DNA of 31,411 nt from Verrucomicrobiales bacterium (GTDB lineage: Bacteria; Verrucomicrobiota; Verrucomicrobiia; Limisphaerales; J093), in NCBI GenBank assembly GCA_024233305.1, contig JACKPV010000045.1:1-31411 (forward strand), read 5' to 3'. Both the position numbers and the translations under genes were made by a program. The notes under the pieces are model-generated. The model had not been told where the DNA came from, ran no database searches, and was given only the letters and a program-made list of their open reading frames with translations. Shown here in pieces: positions 1 through 12,000 of this stretch. Numbering within the stretch: position 1 is the stretch's first letter; each line of letters starts with the position of its first letter.

Positions 1-3000
1 GACCGGGAAGGTCAGCACGCGGTTCACCCGCGTCGCGGTGGTGTTCACCAGGAACGTGGCCCGGCCGGAAACCTCCATGCCATCGAGCCCGAGCAGCGCG
101 AGATCGCCGGTGGCGTAGACGGCGAATCCGCCGGTCAACCGCACGACGCCGATCTCCGCGTTCGTCAGCAGCACGCCGATGGCCTCCGGATTCTCGGCGC
201 CGTCCGGCAACAGCGAAGGACCCGAACCGACGAAGATCTCGAGCCCCTGGCCGGCAAAGCTGTCGCCGCCGAAGGTGAAGTCGCCCCGGATTTCGAGAAT
301 GCCGCCGAAGTCGATGTCGACGTCCTTCAGGAAGAACTGGAACTCCTGATCCGCGGCGAGCCGGAGGTGGATCTCCTTCCCGTTCACGTCGAGGGTCTCG
401 TTGACTTCGCGGCGCGGGTTGGTGCGGTTGATCGCGAAGCCGATCTCCGCCCCGCCGGAGAACGGCACGCCACCAATCTCGAAGTCGCCTTCCGCCCGGC
501 CCGAGATCACTCCGGCCATGCCTTCCGGCAGCATCACCAACACTCCCGTGCCGTCTTTCAACGCGCCGCCCAAGCCCTCCACCCGGACGTTCGCCAAGGC
601 CACCCGCGTCACTTTGCGGCCATCCGACTGCCGGGTCGCCTGATCGAAGAAGAAGTCGCCATGCAGACTGACGTTGCTCAACTGCACGGTGATGTTGAAG
701 GCGGACACCCGGACGTACGGTCCCGCGGGCAGGACCAGATTGTCTGTGACCGTGGAACCGTCGGTGTCGACGAAGGAGATCGTCTCATTCACCGCGACCG
801 GCAGGTTGTTGATCTGCACCTTCAGGTCGGCCGTGATCGAGAAATTCGGGATCGAGAACGTCGGCGTGCCCTGCAACTCGCCCGCCATTCCCTGCGGGGT
901 GATCAGCAGCGCCCCGGCATAACCCGCCTTGACGATCCGCACCCCTTGATCATCGGCAGTGGTGGCATCGCTGCCCGCATCGCCGAAGAAGACGTCGATG
1001 TCGGCGAGGCCCAACCGCACGACCTTCGCGCCGCTGCGGGTGGCGGTCTGCTCGAAGGAGAACACACCCGAAATGAGCTGGCCGCCCACCGTGAGCGTGA
1101 GGCGGTTCGACGGCGTCCCGCCCTGCACCCGCAGGAACGGCCCCTTCGGCAGGTTCAACGTCACTGGCGCGCCATCCACGGTGAAGGACCGGGCGACCGC
1201 CTGCATCGTGTTGTTGAGTTGGAGCACCACGGCGCCGCTCAGGGCGACGTCGGGGATGTTCCGGATCTCCGCTGTCGCGACCAGGCTGCCGGCCAGTCCG
1301 CCCGGAGTGATCAAGAGGACGCCGGCGGGAATCGCGACATGCACGAACTCGCGGCTGCCGTCGCCCAGGCTCAGGGCGGCATTTGCCAGCGCCACCGCGA
1401 CTTCGCCCCCGGCGGTCTTGCGGAAGACGAAGCTGCCGGTGAGTTCCTGGCCAAGGATTCCCAAGGTGACATCCGCGCCGCGCACCGTGACGCTCCCGGC
1501 CGGGAGGTCCACGAGTTCGATCACGGTGTCCTCGTCGACCCGGAAGGTCTCCGTGACCGCGTTGGCCGTGTTGTTGATCGCGACGCCAAACTCGCCGCTG
1601 AAAGTGACGCCCGGCACGTCGATCCGGACGGCGGCGGTGAATTCGCCGACGAAACCCGCATCGGTGAGCAGGATCGCGCCCTGTCCGCCGCTCACAACGA
1701 CCACGTCCCTGGTTGGACTGCCCAGCCGCAAACCGGCGTTGGCCACCGCGACCCGCACCACCTTGCTGACCGCCTGGGTCCGCGTATTCGTGACCTCCAG
1801 CTGCTCGAAGGCGAAGTCGCCGGTGAGCGTCTGGCCCATGACCGTCAATTGAACGTCCTGGCCGCTGACCTTGACGAACTTGCCGGCCGGAAGATCCAGC
1901 GTCAGCGTCCGGCCCGCCAGCGTGAGTGTTTCCTGCACGGCGGCCGTGGTCTGGTTGATCTCGACGGAGAAGGTGCCGCTGAAGCCCACGCCGGGCACGC
2001 CGGCCAGTTCGACCGTGCCGCCGAGCCGCCCCGCCAGGCCACCCTGAGCCGCGCCGCTTCGGATCACGAAGAAGCCCTCCCCGTCCTTGACCCGAACGCC
2101 GACATCATCCGTCGGACCGTCACCCTTCGGATCGCCAAGGAACAGACCCACCTGGGTCGCAGCGACCCGCAAGACGCGCGCTCCGCCCTGCGCCGTGGCG
2201 CTCTCGAAGACAAATCGTCCGGTCAACTGCTGCCCCGCAATCCCGAGCACCAGCGGCTCCGGATCGCCCACGACCACTTGCAGGTAGGGCCCCGCGGGCA
2301 GCCACTCGGGGGACGTGGCGTCGCCGAGATTCACCGCCGCGCCGGTGTTGTTCAGCCGCACCGTCGCCGAGCCGCCCAGGGTCACGCCATCGATGTTTTC
2401 CAGGTTCGCCGTCGCCGACACCGTCCCGGCCAGCCCCGCCGGGGTAATGAGGAAGTCGGCCGACCCGCCGCTCACGCGGATGCCCTGGTCATCGCTGGCG
2501 TCGGCCGTCCGGCGGTCATCGCCCAGGAACAGACCCACGTTTTCGGCGGTGATCCGAACGATGCGTTCCGTCGTGCCGTTGGCGCCCGGGCGGGTGGTCT
2601 GGCGGAAGCGGAAATTGCCGCTCAGCTTCTGACCCATCACGTCGACCAGCACCTCGCTCCCGCCCACCTGCAGGAACTGCTGTGCCGGGTTGGTATTGAA
2701 GGACAGCGCGAAAGTCCCGGTGATCAACACCCCGGGGATATCGAAGGTCGCCCTGCCGCTGAGCGCTCCCGCCAGCCCGGTCGAGGTCTTCAACAGTTCG
2801 CCTTCCCCATCCTCGAACACCACGAACGCGTTCCGTCCGTCCCCCAGCCGGAGAGACACCCCGGAGGCCGCGACGCGTACGTCTCCGTTCGACAGTCTCT
2901 CGAAGGCAAAACTCCCGCTCAGACTTTGGCCGAGCACGGTCAGGGTGACCCCTTCGCCCGACACCCGCACGTAGGGTCCGGTGGGCAGGTCGAGGCTCAG

Positions 3001-6000
3001 CGTGCGATCCCCGAGGCGCACTTCCTGGCGAATGGCTCGCGCGGTGTTGTTGATCGCGATGCCGAACGTCCCCGCCACGCTGACTTCGGGCGGCAACAAT
3101 CCGCTGACATCGACGCGGGCGCTCAGGCGGCCGGCGAGTCCGTCGGGAGCAAGAAGGAACACCCCTTCTCCCCCGGTGATCCCGATCCCGGCGATGGTGG
3201 CGCCCACGTCGCTCATTGCGATCAGCGTCCGCGATTCGCCCTGGGCATTGGTGGTCCGTTCGAGCAGGAAACGGCCCTGCAAATCGACATCCAACACCGT
3301 CAACGTGGCCGGCCCTTGGCCGCCGGCGCCCGTAACTTCCACCCGGAAATAGGGACCACCCGGCAGTCGCGTGCCGTCCGGCAGACGAACCGGCGCGGTC
3401 AGGCTGCTGACGACCAGTTGGAACTCGCCCGCAAAGGTCAGGACCGGATCGTTCGGATCGCCGATCACCACGTCGGCCCCGGCGCTGAGGCGTCCTGCCA
3501 CGCCGCCATTGGCAATCACCAGACTCCCGTCGAGATCCAGGGTCAGGAACTCCGAACTTCCATTGCGAAACACGAGTTGCGCATCGGTGACCCCGAGTTC
3601 GACCCGCCGTGTGCCGTCCGGCGCCGTCCGTTGTTCAAAGTAGAAGCTGCCGGTCAGGCTCTGGCCGGCGATGGTGAGCACCACGTTCTCGCCGGCCACC
3701 CGCAGGTAGCCACCGGCGCCCCCTGCCGGAAGCGACAGGCTGAGCACCCCGAGGTCGACCCCGGCATCCTGGCGGTTGACATACACGCGGTTGACCTCAT
3801 CGGGATCCCCGTCGCGTCCCACGACCAGGTCCAACGTGCCGTCGCCGTTCACGTGGCCCAGGGCCAGCGAGGTCGAAGCGCCGCTGCCCGATAGATCGGT
3901 CGCCTCACCGAACCCAAGCCACACCCCCTGCTCGTCGGCACCGAGGTTCAGATAAACCTGATCGGGCGCCCCGTTGTTCGCCACGATCAGATCCCGCTCG
4001 CCGTCGCCGTTCACATCGCGCAAGGCCACCGCCGTGGTCGCCCGTTGGTCGTCGGACAGGCGGGCAGCGTCTGCGGCAAACCCGGTAAATGCGGGATCGT
4101 CGTTGTGCACGGCCAGGAACAACCGGTTGGCCCCGCCCTCGAGGCCGAAGACCAGGTCGTCCCAGCCATCCCCGTCGACGTCGCCCGTGGCAACGGAAGT
4201 CACCAGACCGCCGGCGAGGTCGAGCGGCGTGCCGGCGCCGAAACCCGTCCAGGTGTCACCGGAGGTTTCACTCAGGAGATAAACCGCGTCGGCGCCGCGG
4301 TTGGCCACCACCAGATCCAGATGGCCGTCGCGATCAAGGTCGGCCAGTGCCAGGCCCGCGGTCGCGGCGGTGTCCACGGGCAACTCCGTGATCGCGGCCG
4401 TGAAGGAACCGTCGCCGTCATTCACGAAGAGCGTGTTGGGAGTGCCGTCATTGCCGAAGATGACTTCCGGCGCCCCGTCCAGATCCAGGTCGCCAACCAC
4501 GACCGAGGTGGTCATCGCGCTCCCGTGAAACGCTCCCGCGACCTCGCTGAATCCGCCGGCGCCGTCGTTCAGGTAGAGCTGATTCTCCAACCCGTTGTTG
4601 GCCACCACCAGGTCCAGGTCGCCGTCCCCGTCCACGTCCGTCAGCGCCAGGGCCGCGGTTCGGGAACTCGATCCGTCGAGGGCCTGTCCGAGCGCGTTAT
4701 CGAAAGGAGCCCCGACGCCGTCATTGATGTAGACCAGGTTCGCCCCGCCGAAATTGCCCACGACCAGATCGGCGAACCCATCTCCGTTGAGATCACCAAG
4801 GGCCACGGCGCGGGTGGCCGCCGCGGTGTTCGGCCCCGTTGACATGGTCTGGCTCACTTCGCCCGTGGTGGTGTTCAGCGCCAGGCGGAAATCGCCGGTC
4901 AATTCCACGCCGGGAACGTTCAGGTTCACCTCGCCGCTTACTTCGCCCGCCATCCCCGCATCGGTGACGACGAAGAAGCCCAGCCCGTTGCTCAGGCGGA
5001 CGTAGTCCGTTGTGCCATCCCCCAGGCCCACCCCCACGTCGGTGGCCGCGACCTTCACCAGGGTGGCGCCCGTTGCGCTGCGGCTCGACTCGAAGAAGAA
5101 GTTGCCGGTAACCCGCTGGCCCAGCAGGGAGAGCGCCAGGTTTGTCCCCTCGACGCGGAAGTAGGGACCGGCCGGGAGGTTCAGATTGACGGTCGTGGCG
5201 CCGATCTCGAACGCCGCGTTGACCGGCGCCGCGGTGGTGTTGACCGCCACCCGGAAATCGCCCTCGAACCCGGCGTCACCCCCCGGGATGTTGATGGTGA
5301 TTTCGCCCCCCAGGGTGCCCGCCACGCCGGCCCCGGTCAGCAGGAGGAACCCGCTGCCTCGTTCGAGGCTCACGACGGGTTGCGCCGCTCCCGTGTCGAT
5401 CTGAAAGGCCACGTTCGCCGCGCCGATCCGGATCAGTTTCTGCGGCGGCTCGGTCGATTGCCCGCCGCCGTCGGCGAGGAACTGCTCGAAGCCGAAGTCA
5501 CCGCTCAACGTCTGGCCCAGCAGCGTGAGGTTCGTGCTTGCGAAAACGCTGAGCGAACCCGGCGCCACCTCGATCGCCGCGGTGGTTGAATTGTGATCAT
5601 GATCGACCGCAACCGCGCCGGTCGTCGTGTTCAATTTCACCTGCACTGGATCCAGGCCGGCGGCAAACCCCGGGACGGTCAACACCGCCGATCCGTTCAG
5701 CACCGCCACCAAGCCCGCGCTCGAACTCGTGATGTCGCTGTCGGTCACCGTGACCATCACCGGATACTCGTCCGGTTGCCCGTCGTCGTCCGTGTCACGG
5801 CCCTGGCCGAGGTTTAGCGCAGCGCTGTTGACGTGCAGGTTGAAGCCGTCCGCGGTCCGTGAGAATTCGATGTCCCCTTCGAGGACCTGCCCGAGGATGT
5901 TGAGCGAAAGATCGCCGCCGAATCGGGCGTAGGCGGCCTGGGCCGTCCCGGCGGGCACCAACTGATCGCCGCTGAATTGTTCGACCGTGGTCTCGTTGTA

Positions 6001-9000
6001 CCACACCGAAACCTCGCCACCGACGGTCAGGCCCGGGATGCCCACCGCGCGGAGGGTTCCCTTCGCGTAGAACGCCTTCTTGCCGGCCACGTCCACCGCG
6101 CTGAACTCGCCATCCTCGAGCAGGAACCCCCGGGCATTCGGATTGAGCGTACCGTCGTCGAGATAAGCCGGCCCCTGGCCCAGGAACACCGAGATGTCGC
6201 TGCCCGTCGTCGGCGCCCCGGTGCCGAAGGTGACGGATCCGCGGAGCTCGACAAAGTCGCCGAGCCGGATGACGCCGGACCCCGCAAACTCGACGAAGGG
6301 ACCGTCAACCGGCGAGGCCACCTCCGCCGGCCCGAAGACCACCGACAACGTGGTGCCGCCAACCTGGATCGTCTCGTCCACCACCGAGGTGGAGGAGTTC
6401 AACCGCACGGCGATGCTCGCTGATCCCTCGAACCCGCCGGCAGCAGCGATCACGCTCCCCGAGAAGGCCCCCGCCACTCCGTCCGCCAGAATGATCAACG
6501 CCCCTTCGGCATCCGCCACCTGGACCAGGTCGCTGCCGCCACTGGCGGCCAGTTCGACCGACACGCCCGCCAGCGCAATCCGCGTCAGCGCAAACGGCTC
6601 GTTGCGCAGAATGAGATTGGGAGCGGCCACCGGCAGGGTGGCTTCAACGAGATCCAGATCGCGGTCATGGTCAAGGTTGCCGAGGACGACCCGCGAGGTC
6701 TCGTTCGCCGCCGAGCCCACGTCGCGTCCGTTCTTCATTCCAAGCCAGACGTAGGCGGGCGGATTGGTTGTCGAGCCCGGATCCGGCGCCACCCCGCGGT
6801 TCAGGTAAAGCCGGTTCACGCCACCGGCCACCCCCACGACGAGGTCCAGGTTCCCGTCACCATCGATGTCCCCGACGGCGAGTGAACTGGAATTCAGCGT
6901 GTCGCCGGCATCCACCAACTGCGCATCGAGGAAGCCTTTCCAAACCGGCGGGTCGGCCTCGTTGGCGCCAGCCTCGAATTGTGCGTTGACGAACACGTGG
7001 TCGGGAGCGCCGCGATTCGTGGCGACGACTTCCAGCAAGCCATCCCCATTCAGGTCCGCCAGCGCCACCGCCGACGTGATTTCCGAAGCGGCGCCCAGCG
7101 CGTGACCCGCCGCAAACAAGGAGGTCGCTCCCGCACCGTTGTTCAAATAGTACCGGTTCGGGACGGTGGTCGCGGCCACACCCTCGACCAAATCGAGGTC
7201 CCCGTCCTGATCCAGATCGCCCAGCGCCAGCGAACTCGTGGGCAGCGCCGTCGGGGCAACCTCCGTGGCAGGCAGGAACCGGATCGCTCCATCCCGCGCG
7301 GCTTCGAGTCGTTCGGCAACGTCCGCCGGGTCGGCCACACGCTGGGTCCCCCCGGGAACAAACGCGAACGTGCCATCGTCGGCCAACTCCACCACGAGAT
7401 CGCCCGCGCCCGTTTCATCGTTGCCGTCCAATTCGAGCGCGTCATCGAGGGCGTCCTGGATGTCGGCCAGCAACTCCGCCACGGTGACATTGCCGGCGGT
7501 GTCAGCCGGATCAAGGTGCGCCACCAGCGGCCGGTCATCGAGGGTGAAAGCCAAATCCAGGACCGGACCGGCCACCAGCCGCGCCCCCGACGCCACGCCC
7601 AGGCGCACAGTGTTCGGCTGGTTCAGATTCCCCGCCAGAATGTCCGGCGTGCCGTCGCCATTCACATCCCCAACCGCGACCGCAACCGTGGCCGAATGGG
7701 TGTCCCCCAGCAACTCGACCGGCGCCGCAAAGCCCTTCCATACCGGGGCCCCGCCGCCGCTGGTGTCAGCCCCCCGGTTCAGGAAATAGCGGTTCGGTTC
7801 GTAGAAGTTGCCCTCGACGAGGTCCAGGTAGCCGTCGAGGTTCAGGTCGACCAACGCCAGCGAAGTGGTGTGCCGCGCCGCGCCCGTCAGCGCCCCGGCG
7901 GTATCCAGCGCAAACCCGCCGTCGCCGTCGTTCAGATAGAGCCGGTTGACCGCCGCGCTGGACGTGCCGCCATTGCCGGTGATGACATCCAGATCGCCGT
8001 CCCGATCGACGTCCCCCAACACCAGCGCCGCGCTGGCCTCCGCCGTCCCGAGATCGGCGCCGGTCGTGAAGTCGGGGCGCGTGCTCTGATCGAAGACGAA
8101 GCTCCCCGCGAGCGTGAAGGCGTTCGCCACCGTCAGTTCGAGGTTGTCGACCGCCACCCGCACAAAGGGCCCGGCCGGCACGTCCAGGACCACCGTCGTT
8201 TCCGTGTCCGGGACGTTCGGATCCAGCAAGCCGTTGGTGATGGTGAAGCTCCGCTCGACCGGCTGCGACAGCGTGTTGATTCCGAGAGTCAGGGTGGTCG
8301 CCGGCCCGCCCACCGCGATCCCCGGCAGATTCAACGTGCCCGCCTCGATGGTGTCCGTGAACGTGGCCGCCACCCCCTCGCGAGTGATCAGAATCGCTCC
8401 GGAAGCCTCGGTGATATAAACCAACGGCGAGGAGGGATCTCCGAGCCTCAGGTCAAGCCCGTCCACCGCCATGCCAATCTCGCCCTCCGGCGTTCGCTCG
8501 ATGACGAAGTCCGCCGCCAGCCGTTGCCCGGCGATCTCGAGGGTCACACCGTCGCCCAGCAACCGAAAGCCCGGCGCCAGCACCACGTCGGCGTTGTTGA
8601 CCCGGATGGTGCGGGCGGCATTCGTCCCGTTCAACTGCACGAGGAAGCCGCCTTCCAGCGTGACGTTCGGCACATCAATCGCAACCGCGCCCCCGAACTG
8701 CCCGTAGACCGCCTGGTTGGCCAGGACGAGCACCCCGTGGCCGTCGGTCAGGCGCACGAAATCGGTCGTGCCATCGCCGAGCCCGACCGCGACATTCGCG
8801 AGGCTCAGCTCGACGACGGCTCCGTCATCCGCCGTCCCCGGCACCCCATCGGATCCGGCCTGGCTCTGCCTGAAAGCGAAATCTCCCTTCAGGCGCTGAC
8901 CGGCCACGCCGAGGACGATGTCCGTGCCCGCCACCTTGAGGTAGGTGCCCGCTTCGAGATCCAGCTCCACCGCCGCGCCCGCCACATTGAAGGTGGCGTT

Positions 9001-12000
9001 GAGTGCTTCTCCGGTCTGGTTGATCTCCACCGACAGGTCCCCGCTCAGGGTCACGTCCGGAAGGTTGAGGCGGACCGATGCGCCCACGCGGCCGGCGAGC
9101 TTTTGGACGCCGTTGACGGTGCGTAACAGGAACTGACCCTGCCCGCCATGGACCTCGACCAAAGCCTGATTGGCATCGCCAAGACGCAGGCCGAGGTTCG
9201 CCACGGCAATCTTCACGGCCGTCTCGCTCTCGACCACGGCGCCGTCCGCATCGCGCAACTGGATCGTCTGCCGCTCGACGGCGAAATCGCCGGTCAGCAC
9301 CTGACCCGCAACCGTCAGACGGGCGTTCTTCGCGGCGACGCGCAAATAGGGTCCCGCCGGCAGGTTCAGCGTTCGCGTGGCATTGCCGATCCGGAGCGAT
9401 TGGCTGACCGCGGCAGCCGTGGAGTTGATCTCGAGCTCGAAGGCGCCGTCGAAACGGATCCCCTCGACCGTCGCTCCGAGGGCCACTTGCGCCGACAAGC
9501 GCCCCGCGATCCCGGCCGGCGCAAGCACGAGCAAGCCCGCGCCCCGGCTGACCGTCACCGCGCCGCCTGCCAGGCTTAGGGCGCCGTCCGCCACGGCCAC
9601 CTGCACAACCCGCTGCCCCGCGGCATTGGTGGTCTGCTGGAACACGAAGGTCCCGGCCAGCATCTGGCCGAGCACGTTCAGGCTGCCCGCCACTTCGACG
9701 CGCAGCAGCGGACCGGCCGGGAGTCCGTTCAGCGCCTGGCTCGCCGTGTTGAGCTGGAGGCCGATGCTCCCGGCGAGCGACACGCCCGGCACTTCGATCC
9801 GCGCCTGCGCCGCCAGCACCCCTGCCATTCCCGCGGGCGAAATCAAGAAATCACCGTTGACCTCCGAAAGAGCGAGCAGCGGGGTGGCGCCACCCAGGCC
9901 GAGGGCGCCGTCGCGGACGGCAATTCGGGTCACGCGTTGCCCGCTCGCATCCGGGCGGCTTTCGAGGCTGAAGTCACCCGACAACGTCTGGCCGAGCACC
10001 TCCAGCGCGACCGCACTGCCCGCCAGCTTCAGGTAGGGCCCCTCGGGCACCCGGACCTGCACCGGCAACGAAGCGACCGCGAACGTCGCGTCCACCGCGG
10101 TGCCGGTGGTGTTCAGCAGCAGATCGAAGTTCCCGCGGAAGCTGGCGTCCGGGATCTCGAGCGCGACCGCAACGCTGAGCTGTCCGGCAAGTCCGGCGGG
10201 CGTGATGACGAACATCCCCGTGCCATCCGTCACCTTCACCGCTCCCCCGAACGCCAGGTTCACGTTGGTGGCCGCAACCCGCGTCAACTTCGTCGGGGCG
10301 GCCCCGACCGTGGAGACCTGTTCAAAGGCGAAGTCGCCCGTCAACGTCTGCCCCAAGACCTCCAGCCGGATCTCGCGCCCCTCAATCCGCACATAGGGAC
10401 CCGCCGGGAGCACCAGCGACTGGGTGGTTCCGCCCAGGGTCACCGTCTCGTTCACCGCGCGGGTCGTGCTGTTGATTGCCAGGGCAAAACTGCCGCTGAA
10501 CTGCGCGGCGCCAGGTATCTCCAAGCTCACCGTGCCGCTGACCCGACCCGCCAGCCCGGTCGCGGTCACCAGCAGCAAACCCCGGCCGTTCGTCAGCGAG
10601 GCCACCACGCGGTCCCCGGTGCGGAGCTGCACCGACACGTTGCTCAGGCTCACCGTGGTCACCCCCTGACCGGTCTTGCCGATCGCCCGCTCGAACCCGA
10701 AATCACCGCTCAGCGTCTGGCCGGCCACGATCAACTGCGTGCCGACGGATTCGACCCGCAAATACGGCCCGGCAGGAAGTTCGAGTCGCAGCGGCACTCC
10801 GGCGACTTCCACATTCGCGCTCACGGGATTCGGCCCTGTGTTGATGGCCAGTTGGAAGGCATCGCTGGCCAGCGTGACCCCCGGGAGGCGATTCGCGAGG
10901 CTCACTTCCAGCCGCCCGGCCAGCCCGGCGGAAGTCAGCAGGAACAGGCCCGCCCCTTCCGTCACCGCGATGCCACCGCCGGCTCCGCCCAACTCCATTT
11001 CCACCCCGCTCGCAGCCACCAGCAATCCGCCGCCCGGTCCCTCGGCGTGCGCGAAGGCGAAATTGCCGCGCAGCGTCTGTCCCAGAACGGCGAGTTCGGC
11101 GTCCAGCACCTCGAAAGCCGGCGGCTCGTTCGCGCCGAAGGCCATGGTCACTGTCGGCCCTCCCGCAATCGTCAGCTCCTCGGCGAATTCCTGGCCCGTG
11201 TTGTTGAATCGCACCCGCGTCGTGCCACTCAACGCGACTCCTTCAACCCCGATGACGGTCACCGTGCCGGTCGCTTCGAGCGCGTAGGTCGCGGCGGCGC
11301 CGTCGCCGACCTTGATCAGGCCGATGGTGGCTTCCGACAGGAGCACGCCGGTCGCCAGCGGGTTGATTTCGCCGCTTCCAAGTCGCGCCGGCCCGGTGCC
11401 AAGGAATACTTCCAGACCCTGGCCGGCGAAAGAGGTCAAACCGCCGACCGTTCGGAAGCTGACATTGCCCTCGATCGTGACGAAGTCCCCGATCCGCAGC
11501 GAGAGGTCGCTCAGGGAGACGTTGAAGAAATCCACCGCTTCCTCCGCCGCGAACCGGATGGCCACGGCGCGCCCGGCCAGGAGGACCGTTTCGTTCACTG
11601 CCCCCGCGGTGGAATTGAAACGCACCGTCACCGTGCCGCCGCCCGCCACGGGCCCGAGTTGCCCCTGCACTTCCCCCGAGAACATGCCGGCCACGCCGTC
11701 CGCCTGGACCACGAAGCCTCCTTCGCCATGCACGAGCGTGGCCTGGTCGGTCCCCAGGCTGACGGCCACCGTCACCTCGGAGAGCGCCACCACGGTGACG
11801 CCGGTCCGCGACTCGAAGAAGAAATTGCCGGTGAGGGTGTTCCCGAGGATGCTCGCTTGTGCGTTCTCGATGGCCACCCGCACGAACGGTCCCGCCGGCA
11901 GTTCCAACGGGATGGCGGCCCCGCCCACTTCGAAAGTTTCACTGGTCGGCGTCCGCCGCGTGCTGACCTGAACCTGCAGGGCGAAGGTGCCGCTGAAGAC

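Noticed and set aside
367..3894. Long plus-strand ORF (over 1,100 codons)
   Set aside because: It is codon-register antisense of the giant minus-strand gene. Its text is rich in His, Arg, Asp and Gln with no domain, whereas the minus strand gives clear FG-GAP and GDFxFE repeats.
6979..9126. Plus-strand ORF of about 715 codons
   Set aside because: It lies antisense to the first FG-GAP block and neighbouring class-A units; no recognisable protein features.
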